Source: Sapria himalayana (Eukaryota > Streptophyta > Magnoliopsida > Malpighiales > Rafflesiaceae). From it: a stretch of DNA of 64,000 bases. The position numbers and the translations under genes were made by a program. This document shows positions 12,121 to 25,300 of the stretch, in pieces. Numbering within the stretch: the first letter of the stretch is position 1; each line of letters begins with the position of its first letter. Where the stretch lies: NCBI GenBank assembly GCA_029783825.1, contig JAREIK010014603.1, positions 1 to 64,000 of the forward strand, in the 5' to 3' direction. The notes under the pieces were generated by a model. It was given only the letters and a program-made list of their open reading frames with translations, was not told the DNA's origin and made no database searches.

Positions 12121-15100
12121 TTTTGTATCCATTTATAAGGTTATATATTTTTTGATGAAAAATAAATTATATAAATTATATTTGTCTAACTATTAATTTA
12201 TTTTTTAATTTATATTTCTATAAAAATAAACTAATAAATAATTAAAATGTATATATAAAATTATAATGAATACTAATAAAAATGAGATTTATGATTTATT
12301 ATTTAGGGTATACCTATTTAATGGTTTAAGTTTATTGTGGTTTTGTGGTTAATGACTTTATTAAATTATATGTCTACACATTTAGGTTTTATTTATTGAT
12401 TTATAGGTTTTATTTAATCAATGAAATAACAAAAAATTTATTTTTATGAATTTTCGTGATTTTCAAAGGTTATAACTTTTGAAAATATAATAATTTTTTA
12501 ATAGTTCTAAAATATGAATAGAATACTTAGTTATAATAATCTTAATAATTATATTTGATGTAAATTCAATATAAAAAATTTTATTAATATATATTATTTT
12601 TATGATCAAAATATAAATTAATAAACTATTATTAATAAGACCGATATTAATTAAAATATATTTGCAGAACCAAAAATAATTCAAAATCAAAGTAAATTAT
12701 ATTACTAAATAAAATTTTAAATTTTTGAAATTTTTTTATTTTTATAAGTTTATAATTTTTTTTAATAAAAAATATATTATTTAAATCATATATGTCTCAC
12801 TCATTATTTATTTTGTAATTAATATTTCTATAAAAATAAACTAAAAAATAAATAAAATGAATATTTAAAATTATAATGAATACAAATAAAAATGAGATTT
12901 ATTATTTATTATTTAGGTTATATAGGTTTAATGGTTTAAGTATTTAGGGGCTTTTGGGGTTTAGGAGTCTAAAGATATAAATGTTTAGGAATTTAGTGGT
13001 TTATAAGTTTTATTTAAATATTAAAATAATAAAAAATTATTTTTGTTATTTTTTATCATTTTTCAAGGTTATAACCATTGAAAATACAATAATTTTTAAA
13101 ATTTTTTCAAATGTAAATATAATATTTAGTTATAATAATCTTAATAATTTTAAGACATTTAAATTCAATATAAGTAATTTTATTGTTAGATATTAGAAAA
13201 TTGATCGAATAATAAATTAATAAACTATTCTTAATAATATTGATAGCAATTAAAATATAATTGCAAAACTTATAAATAATGATTCAAAATCAAAGTATAA
13301 TATATTATTAAATAATAATTTTTTGATTTTAAATTTTTACTTCTTTTTATAAGCATATATTTTTTTTGATTAAAAATAAATTATTAAAATTATAGTTGTC
13401 TCGCTCATTATTTATTTTGTGATTAATATTTCTATAAAAAATAAACTAATAAATAATTAAAATGAATATTTAAAATTATAATGAATACAAATTAAAATGA
13501 GATTTATGATTAATTATATGTTGTATCCCAGTTTAATTGTTTGATTATTTACAAGTTTTGACGTTTAGGAGTTTATCAATATATGTTTTTAGATATTTAG
13601 TGGTTAATAAGTTTTATTTATGAAATAAAATAAATTTTTGTATCCATTTATAAGGTTATATATTTTTTGATGAAAAATAAATTATATAAATTATATTTGT
13701 CTAACTATTAATTTATTTTTTAATTTATATTTCTATAAAAATAAACTAATAAATAATTAAAATGTATATATAAAATTATAATGAATACTAATAAAAATGA
13801 GATTTATGATTTATTATTTAGGGTATACCTATTTAATGGTTTAAGTTTATTGTGGTTTTGTGGTTAATGACTTTATTAAATTATATGTCTACACATTTAG
13901 GTTTTATTTATTGATTTATAGGTTTTATTTAATCAATGAAATAACAAAAAATTTATTTTTATGAATTTTCGTGATTTTCAAAGGTTATAACTTTTGAAAA
14001 TATAATAATTTTTTAATAGTTCTAAAATATGAATAGAATACTTAGTTATAATAATCTTAATAATTATATTTGATGTAAATTCAATATAAAAAATTTTATT
14101 AATATATATTATTTTTATGATCAAAATATAAATTAATAAACTATTATTAATAAGACCGATATTAATTAAAATATATTTGCAGAACCAAAAATAATTCAAA
14201 ATCAAAGTAAATTATATTACTAAATAAAATTTTAAATTTTTGAAATTTTTTTATTTTTATAAGTTTATAATTTTTTTTAATAAAAAATATATTATTTAAA
14301 TCATATATGTCTCACTCATTATTTATTTTGTAATTAATATTTCTATAAAAATAAACTAAAAAATAAATAAAATGAATATTTAAAATTATAATGAATACAA
14401 ATAAAAATGAGATTTATTATTTATTATTTAGGTTATATAGGTTTAATGGTTTAAGTATTTAGGGGCTTTTGGGGTTTAGGAGTCTAAAGATATAAATGTT
14501 TAGGAATTTAGTGGTTTATAAGTTTTATTTAAATATTAAAATAATAAAAAATTATTTTTGTTATTTTTTATCATTTTTCAAGGTTATAACCATTGAAAAT
14601 ACAATAATTTTTAAAATTTTTTCAAATGTAAATATAATATTTAGTTATAATAATCTTAATAATTTTAAGACATTTAAATTCAATATAAGTAATTTTATTG
14701 TTAGATATTAGAAAATTGATCGAATAATAAATTAATAAACTATTCTTAATAATATTGATAGCAATTAAAATATAATTGCAAAACTTATAAATAATGATTC
14801 AAAATCAAAGTAAAATATATTATTAAATAATAATTTTTTGATTTTAAATTTTTACTTCTTTTTATAAGCATATATTTTTTTTGATTAAAAATAAATTATT
14901 AAAATTATAGTTGTCTCGCTCATTATTTATTTTGTGATTAATATTTCTATAAAAAATAAACTAATAAATAATTAAAATGAATATTTAAAATTATAATGAA
15001 TACAAATTAAAATGAGATTTATGATTAATTATATGTTGTATCCCAGTTTAATTGTTTGATTATTTACAAGTTTTGACGTTTAGGAGTTTATCAATATATG

Positions 15101-15150
15101 TTTTTAGGTATTTAGTGGTTAATAAGTTTTATTTATGAAATAAAATAAAT
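12121..15150 (+). repeat. Near-identical 1,515-bp tandem duplication inside the satellite
   Basis: 12121-13635 and 13636-15150 match base for base apart from two differences I can see (agtataatat/agtaaaatat near 13287 and 14802; agatattt/aggtattt near 13591 and 15106). The junction is within a T run (AAATTTTTG). The unit spans more than two satellite monomers and is much younger than ordinary monomer divergence. Confidence 0.9.
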
Positions 15151-16359
15151 TTTTTTTGATTTTTTCTGATTTTCAAAGGTTATAAACTTTGAAAATAAAA
15201 TAATATTTAAAATTTTTTTGAAATGTGAATATTATGTATAATTATATTAATCTTACTAATTATATATCATATAATTTCAATATAAATAATTTTAATGATA
15301 GATATTATAATAATGATCAAAAATTAAATTAATAAACTATTATTAATAATATATATATTAATTAAAATATATTTAGAAAACACAAAATGATTCAATATCA
15401 AATCAAAATATATTACTAAATAATAATATTTAATTTTTAAATTTGTCCTTTTTATAAGCTTATATTTTTTTTGATTAAAAATTAATTATTTAAATAATAT
15501 TTGTCTTACTCGAGATTTATTTTGTAATTAATTTTTCTAAATAATTAAACTATAAAAAATTAAAATGAATATTTAAAATTATAATAAATAGAAATCAAAA
15601 TGAGATTTATTATTTATTAAGAAGTATATTGATGTTAAAATGTTTTTGTATTTAGGGGTTTCGAGGTTTATGAGCTTACTAATTTAAGTAAGTAAGCATT
15701 TAATGGTCAATTGGTTTTATTTAAAAAATACAATAACTAAAAATTTATTTTTATTATTTTTTCTCATTTTTTAAGAATATAATCTTTGAAAATATAATAA
15801 TTTTTAAATTTTTTTCATAAGTGAAAACAATATTAATTTATAATAATCATAATAATTATATATCATAAAATTCAATATAAACAATTTTATTTATAGATAT
15901 TCTAATAATTATCATAAAATAAATTAAAAATTTATTATGAATAAGTTTGATATTACTTAAAATATAATATCAAAACCTAAAATGATTTAAAATCAATGCA
16001 AAATATATTAATAAATAATAATTATTTGTTTTTAAATTTTTATTTATTTTATAAGCGTATCAATTTTTTGATTAAAAATAATTTTTATGATTTATATTTT
16101 TAACTCATAATTTATTTTATAATTAATACATATATAAAAATAAAAAACTAAACTAATAAAAAAAATTTTTTAAATTATAATGAAAACAAATAAAAATGAA
16201 ATCTATTAATTATTATTTAGGGTATACCGATTTAAAAAATTATCTATATAGAGGTATCGAGATTTTGTAGTTTAGTGAGTTAAATGTTTAGGTATTTAGT
16301 GATGTATAGGTTTTATTTAAACAAAAGAATAACAAAGAAAAAATATTTTTTTTATTTGT

Positions 16360-16395
16360 TCACATTTTCAAAGGTTATAACCTTTGAAAATGTGA
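16360..16395. repeat. Longest perfect palindrome of a satellite monomer
   Basis: 36 bases read the same on both strands, centred on CAAAGGTTATAACCTTTG. Other monomers have shorter versions, for example 24 bp at 3327-3350 and 30 bp at 17701-17730. Confidence 0.9.
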
Positions 16396-19300
16396 TAATT
16401 TTAAAATTTTTTTCAAAAGTGAATACAATATTTAGTAATAATAATCATTATATTTATATATCATATAAATTCAATATAAACATTTTTATTGATAAATATT
16501 CTAATAATGATGAAAAAATAACTTAATAATCTATTATTAATAAGATAGATGTCAATTAAAATATAATTACAAACCCTAAAATGATTCAGAAGCAAAGCAA
16601 AATATATTACTATATAATAATATTTTGTTTTGAATTTTTTTTTTATTTTAAAATGTTTATCTATAATTTTTTGATGAAAAATAATTTACATAAATTATAT
16701 TTGTGTAACTAATAAATTATTTATAATTAATATTTATCTTAAAAAAACAAATAAATAATTAAAATTATTATTTAAAATTATAATTAAAAATAATGAGATT
16801 TATTATTTATTATATAGGGTATACCGGTCTAATTTAAATTAGATCTGTCTTACTAATAATTTATTTTGTAATTAATATTTCTATAAAAATAAACTGAAAA
16901 TTAATTAAGATAAAAATTTAAAATTATACTGAATAAAAATTAAAATGATATTTATGATTTATTATTAATGTATACTTGTTTAATTGTTTACGTATTTAGA
17001 GGTTTTGTCTTTTAGGAGTTTAGTTATTTAGGTTTTTAGGCATTTAGAGGTTTATTGGTTTTATTTAATCAATAAAACCAAAAAAAAAATTTTAATTTTT
17101 TCTCATTTTCATAGGTTATAACCTTTGAAAATATAATAATATTTAAAATTTTTTAAAATATGAATATAATATTTAATTATAATAATATTAATAATTATAT
17201 ATGATATAAATTCAATATAAATAATTTTATTGATAGATATTATAATAATGATCAAAAATTAAATTAATAAACTATTAATATAGATAGATATTAATTAAAA
17301 AATATTTACAAAACGAAAATTGATTCAAAATTAAATTAAAATATATTACTAAATAATAATTTTTGTTTTTTAGTTTTTTCTTCTTTTTATTAGCTTATAT
17401 ATTTTTTTGATGAAAAATAAATTATTTTTTTTATATTTGTTGCACTCATAATTTATTTTATAATAAATATTTCTATAAAAATAAACCAATAAATAATTAA
17501 AATGAATATATAAACTATAATAAATAGAAATTAAAATTAGATTTATTAATTATTATGTATTTAATAGCAGTTTAATGGTTTATGTATTTAGGTATTACGG
17601 GGTTTAGGTGTTTACTGATTTAATTGTGTAGGTATTTAGTGGTTTATAGGTTTTATTTAAAAAATAAAATAACAAAACATTTATTTTTATTATTTTTTGA
17701 TATTTTCAAAGGTTATAACCTTTGAAAATATAATAATTTTTAAATTATTTTTAAAAGTGAATTCAATATTTAGTTATAATAATCAATATTTTTATATATC
17801 ATATTTCAACATAAACAATTTTGGTGAGAAATATTCTAATAATGATCAAAAAATAAATTAATAATATATTATTAATAAGATAGATATCATTTAAAATATA
17901 ATTACAAAACATAAAATGATTCATAAAATAAAATATATTATTATATAATAAATTTTTTATAAATTTTTTTTTTATTTTAAAAAGTTTCTCTATATTTTTT
18001 TGATTAAAAATAATTTACATAAATTATATTTGGATAACTCATAATTTATTTTTTAATTAATTTTTATATAAAAATAAAAAATTAATAATTAAAATGAATA
18101 TTAAAAATTATAATGAAAAAAAAATGAAATTTATTATTTAGTATTTAGGGTATACCAGTTTAATTTAAGTTATATATGTCTCACAAATAATTTATTTTGT
18201 AATTAATATTTCTATAAAAATAAACTGATAAATAATTAAAATAAAAATTGAAAATTATACTGAATAAAAATTAAAATGAGATTTATGATTTATTATTAAT
18301 GTATACCAGTATAATGGTTTAAGTATTTTGTGGTGTTGTTGTTTATGAGTTTAGCGATTTATGTTTTTAGGCATTTAGTGATTTATAGGTTTTATTTAAG
18401 CAATAGAATAACAAAAAAAATTGTATTTTTTTACATTTTAAAATGTTATAACCTTTGAAATTTTAATAATATTTAAAATTTTTTTGAAATTTGAATACAA
18501 TATTTAGTTAAAATAATTTTAATAATTCTATATCATATAAAATAAATATAAACAATTTTATTTATAGATATTATAATAATGATCAAAAATTAAATTAATA
18601 AACTATTTATAATAAGATAGATATTAATTAAAAAATATGTACAAAACCCAAATTGATTCAAAATTAAAGTAAATTATATTAGTTGATAATAATTTTTAAT
18701 TTTTAATAATACTTCTTTTATACTTCTTTTAAAAGCATATATATATTTTTTGATTAAAAATAAATTATTTAAATTATATGTGTACCACTCATAATTTATT
18801 TTGTAATAAAAATTTATATAAAAATAAACTAATAAATAAGTAAAATGAATATTTATAATAATAATATTTTGAAATAAAAAATTAAATTTATCTATTATTA
18901 AGTATTATATAGCGGATTAATGGTTTATGTATTTAGGCAGTACGGGGTTTAAGAGTTTACTGATATAACTGTGTATGCATTTAGTGGTTTATATGTTTTA
19001 TTTAAAAAATAAAATAAAATAAAATTTATTTTTATTATTTTTTCATATTTACAAAGGTTATAACCTTAGGAAATATGAAAATTTTTTAAAATATTTTCGA
19101 AAGTGAATTAAATATTTAGTTATAATAATTATTATATTTATATATCATATAAATTCAATATAAACAATTTTATTCATAAATATTCTAATAAAGATCAAAA
19201 AATAAATTAATAAACAATTATTAATAAGATAGATATCAATTAAAAATAATTACAAAAGCAATAAACATTCAGAAGCAAAGCAAATTATATTATTATATAA

Positions 19301-22300
19301 TAATTTTTTGTTTTTAATTCTTTTTTCTTTTAATAAGTTTATATATTTTTTTTTGATGAAAAATAATTTATAAAAATTATAAACATCTAACGCATATTTT
19401 ATTTTGTAATTAATATTTATAAAAAAATAAACAAATAAATAATTAAAATAAATATTAATAATTATAATGAAAAAAATAAAATGAGATTTATTGTTTATTA
19501 TTTAGGACATATCTGATTAAAAAAATTGTCTATTTACGGTTTTCGAGATTTAGAAGTTATTCATTTAAGTATTTAGGAATTTAGTGGTTTATAAGTTTTA
19601 TTTAAACAATGAAATAATAAATAAATTATTTTTGATATTTTTTCAAATTTTCAAAGATTATAACCTTTGAAAATATGATAATTTTAAAAATGTTTAAAAA
19701 TGTGAATAAAATATTTAGTAATAATAATTATTATAACTATATATAATATAAACTAAATATAAATAATTTTATTGATAGATATTATATCAATTATCTAAAA
19801 ATAAATTAATAAACTATTATTAATGTGATATATATAAATTAAAATTTAATTAAAAAAACTAAAATGATTAAAAATCAAAGTAAATTTATTACTAAATAAT
19901 AATTTTTGTTTTTTAGTTTTTGGCTCATTTTATAAGATTATATATTTTGTTGATAAAAAATAAATTATTTAAATTATATTTGTATCACTAATAATTTATT
20001 TTGGAATTAATATTTCAATAAATTATTTAAATTATATTTAAGGTTTACGAGTTTAAAGTTTTAAGTATTTAGGGGATTCGAGGTTTAGAAGTTTAGAAAT
20101 TTATGTGTTTAGGTATTTAATGGTTTATAAGTTTTATTTAAACAATGATATAAATAAAAATTTATTTTTCGTTATTTTTTCTCATTTTTTAAGGTTATAA
20201 CCTTTAAAAATATAACAATTATTAATTTTTTTTAAAATGTGAATACGATATTTAGTCTTTATAATATTAATAATTATATATCATATAAATTCAATATAAA
20301 CAATTATATTGATAGATATTATATTAATGATCAAAAAATAAATTAATAAACTATTATAAATAAGATAGATATTATTTAAAATATATTTGCAAAACATAAA
20401 TTTATTCAAAATCAAAGTAAAATAAATTACTAAATAATAATTTTTTTGATGTTTTGCTTCTTTTTATAAGTATATTTTTATTGTTCTTAAAAGTAAATTA
20501 TTTAAATTATATTTGTCATCCTCATATTATCTTTTGTAATTTATAATTATATAAAAATAAACTAAAAAATAATTAAAATGAATATTTAAAATTATAATGA
20601 ATACAAATAAAAGTGAGATTTATTATTTATTATTGAGAATATACAGTTTTAATGGTTTAGGTATCTAGATGTTTTAGGGTTTAGTGATTTAAGTGTTCAT
20701 GCCTTTAGTGATTTATAGTTTTTATTTTAAGAATGAAAAAACAAAAAATTTAATATTTTGTTTTTTTTTAATTTTTGAAGGTTATAACCTTTGAAAATAT
20801 AATAATTTTTAATTTTTTTTAAATGTGAATATAAAATTTATTTATGATAATCTTTATAATTATATATAAAGTAAACTCAATATAAATAATTTTATTAATA
20901 GATATTATAATAATGATCAATAAATAATTAATAAACTATTATTAAAAAGAATGATATAAATTAAAATATAGATGCAAAATCTAAAATTATACAAAATTAT
21001 AATAAAATATTTTACTAAATAATAAATTTTTGTTTTTAAAATTGTGCCTATTGTTATAAGCTTATATTTTTTTTGATGAAATATAAATATTTTAAATTAT
21101 ATTTGTCTCCCTAATAATTTATTTTGTAATTAATATTTCTATAAAAATAAACTGATAAATAATTAAAATAAAAATTTAAAATTATACTGAATAAAAATTA
21201 AAATGAGATTTATGATTTATTATTAATGTATAACAGTTTAATATTTTAAGTATTTAGAGGTTTTGTCGTTAAGGACTTTAGCTATTTATGTTTTTAGGCA
21301 TTTAGTGGTTTATATGTTTTGTTTAGACAATGAAATAATAAAAAAATTATTTTTGATATTTTTTCACATTTTCAAAGGTTATAACCTTCGACAATATAAT
21401 AATTTTAAAATTTTTTAAAAATGTTAATAAAATATTTAGTAATAATAATCTTTATAATTATATATAATATAAACTAAATATAAACAATTTTATTCATAGA
21501 TATGATATCAATTATCAAAAAATAAATTAATATTTTATTATTATTATGATGAATATAAATTAAAATATAATTGCAAAACCTAAAATTATTCTAAGTACAA
21601 GTAAAATTTATTACTAAATAATAATTTTTGTTTTTTAGTTTTTGATTTTTTTATAAGCTTATATATTTTTTTGATGAAAAATAAATTATTTAAATTATAT
21701 TTGTATCACTGATAATTTATTTTGTCATTAATATTTTAATAAATTATTTAAATTATATTTTAGGTTTTAGCTTAAAGGTTTAAGTATTTAGGGGCTATTG
21801 TGTTTAGGAGTTTAGATGTTTAAGTGTTTAGGCATTTAGTGGTTTATAAGTTTTATTTAAACAATGATATAGCGAAAAATTTATTTTTATTATTTTTTAT
21901 AATTTTTGAAGAATATCCTTTGAAAATATAATAATTTTTAAATTTTTTTTAAATGTAAATATAATATTTATTTATAATAATCTTCATAATTATAATTTAT
22001 TTAAATTCAATATAAATAATTATATTGCTAGATATTGTAATTATGATCAAAATATAAATTAACAAACTATTATTAATAAAATAGTTATTATTTAAAAAGT
22101 ATTTTCAAAATCTAAATTTATTCAAATCAAAGTAAAATAAATTACTAAATAATAATTTTTTTTAATGTTTTGCTTTTTTTATAAGTTTATATTTTTGTTA
22201 TTAAAAATAGATAATTTAAATTATATTTGTCTTACTCATAATTTATTTTGCAATTTATAATTCTAAAATAATAAACTACTAAATAATTAAAATGAATATT

Positions 22301-25300
22301 TAAAATTATAATGAATACAAATAAAAGTGAGATTTATTATTTATTATTCAGGATATATCGGTTTAATGGTTTAAGTATTTAGGTGTTTTATGGTTTAGGA
22401 GTATAATGATTTAATTGTTTAGACCTTTAGTGATTTATAGTTTTTATTTAAAGAATGAAAAAACAAAAAATTTAATTTTTTGATTTTTTTTTAATTTTTG
22501 AAGGTTGTAACCTTTGAAAATATAATAATTTTTAAATTTTTTTAAATGTGAATATAATATTTAGTTATAATATTCTTAATAATTATATATAATGTAATCT
22601 CAATATAAAAAATTTTATTAATAGATATTATAATAATGATCAATAAATAAATTAATAAACTTGTATTTATAAGAATGATATAAATTAAAATAAAATTGTA
22701 AAATCTAAAATAATTCAAAATCAAAATGAGATATATTATTGAATAATAATTTTTTATTTTTAAAATTTTGCCTCTTTTTATGAGCATTTTTTATTTGATG
22801 AAAAATAAATTATTTAAATTATATATGTCGCACTGATAATTTATTTTGTAATTAATAGTTCTATAAAAATAAACTGATAAATAATTAAAATAAATATTTA
22901 AAATTATAATGAATACTAATAAAACTAAGATTTATGATTTATTATTTAGACTATACTAATTTAATATTTTAAGTATTTATGGGCTTCGGGGTTTAGTAGT
23001 TTAGTTATTTTAGTATTTAGTCATTTCATGGTTTATAGGTTTTATATAAAAAATAAAATAACAAAAAATTTAATTTTGTTATTTTTTCTCATTTTTGAAG
23101 GTTATAACCTTAGAAAATATAATAATTTTTAAATATTTTTTGAAAAGTGAATACAATATGAAGTTATAATAATCATAATAATTATATATCATATAAATTC
23201 AATATAAACTATTTTATTGATATTTATTATAATAATGATCATAAAAAATTAATAACATATTATTAATAAGATAAATATTGTTTAAAATATATTTGCAAAA
23301 CCTAAAATGACTCAAAATCAAAGTGAAATATTTTACTAAATATTAATTTTAAATTTTTTAAATTTTCTATCCATTTATAAGCCTATATATTTTTTGATGA
23401 AAAATAAATTATTTAAATTATATTTGTTTCACTAATAATTTATTTTTAATTTATATTTCTATAAAATTAAATTAATAAATAATTAAAATGTATATTTAAA
23501 ATTATAATGAATACTAATAAAAATGAGATTTATGATTTATTATTTAATTGTTTAAGTTTTTTGTGGTTTTGGGGTTAAGTAGTTTATTGATTTATATGTT
23601 TACACATTTTCTTGTTTATAGGTTTTATTTAATCAATGAAATAACAAAAAAATTTTTTTTTTCATGATTTTCAAAGGTTATGACCTTTAAAAATATAATA
23701 ATTTTTTAATAGTTCTAAAATATGAATACAATACTTAGTTATAATGATCTTAATAATTATATTTGTTTTAGATTCAATATAAAAAATGTATTAATATATA
23801 TTATAAAAATGATCAAAAAATAAATTAATAAACTATTATTAATAAGATAGATATTAATTAAAATATATTTGTAGAACCCAAAATAATTCAAAATCAACGT
23901 AAATTATATTACTAAATTAAATTTTAAATTTTTGAAATTTTGTTTATTTTTATAAGTTTATATTTTTTTTTAATAAAAAATATATTATTTAAATCATATA
24001 TGTCTCACTCATTTTTTATTTTGTAATTAATATTTCTATAAAAATAAACTAAAAAATAAATAAAATGAATATTTAAAATTATAATGAATACAAATAAAAA
24101 TGAGATTTATTATTTATTATTTAGGTTATATAGGTTTAATGGTTTAAGTATTTAGGGGCTTTTGGGGTTTAGGAGTCTAGAGATATAAATGTTTAGGCAT
24201 TTAGTGGTTTATGAGTTTTATTTAAATAATAAAATAATAAAAAATTATTTTTGTGATTTTTTATCATTTTTGAAGGTTATAACCTTTGAAAATATAATAA
24301 TTTTTAAATTTTTTTCAAATGTAATTATAATATTTAGTTATAATAACTTAATAATTATAAGACATTTTAAATGAATATAAGTAATTTTATTGTTCGATAT
24401 TATTAAAATGATCACATAAAAATTAATAAACTATTATAAATAAGATTGATCACAATTAAAATATAATTTCAAAACCTATATATAATGATTCAAAATCAAA
24501 GTAAAATATATTACTAAATAATAATTTTTTGTTTTTATATTTTTACTTCTTTATATAAGATTATTTTTTTTATTTAAAATAAATTTTTAAAATTATATTT
24601 GTCTCACTCATTATTTATTTCGTGATTGATATTTCTATAAAAAATAAACTAATAAATAATTAAAATGAATATTTAAAATTATAATGAATACAAATTAAAA
24701 TGAGATTTATTATTTATTATATATGGTATACCTGTTTAATGGTTTGATTATTTAGGAGTTTTGTCGTTTAGGAGTTTAGCAATTTATGTTTTTATGCATT
24801 TAGTGGTTTATAGGTTTTATTTATATAATAAAAATTTAAAATTATTTTTTTGATTTTTTCTAATTTTCAAAGGTTATAATCTTTGAAAATAAAATAATTT
24901 TTAAAATTTTTTGAAATGTGAATACAATGTATATTTATATTAATCTTACTAATTATATATCATATAAATTCAATATAAATAATTTTAATGATAGATATTA
25001 TAATAATGATCAAAAATTAAATTAATATTCTATTATTAATAATATAAATATTAATTAAAATATATTTACATAACATAAAATGATTCAAAATCAAATCAAA
25101 ATATATTACTAAATAATAATATTTAATTTTTAAAATTTTCCTTCTTTTTTATAAGCTTATATTTTTTTTATTAAAATAAATTATTTAAATAATATTTGTC
25201 TTACTCGAAATTAATTTTGTAATTAATTTTTCTAAAAAATTAAACTATAAATAGTTAAAATGAATATTTAAAATTATAATAAATAGAAATAAAAATGAGA

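Noticed and set aside
12463..14711. Repeated open frames in AT-rich DNA (12463-12690, 12981-13196 and their copies 1,515 bp later)
   Set aside because: They are stretches of the satellite rich in Ile, Asn, Lys and Phe. They recur because the satellite recurs, and other monomers break them.
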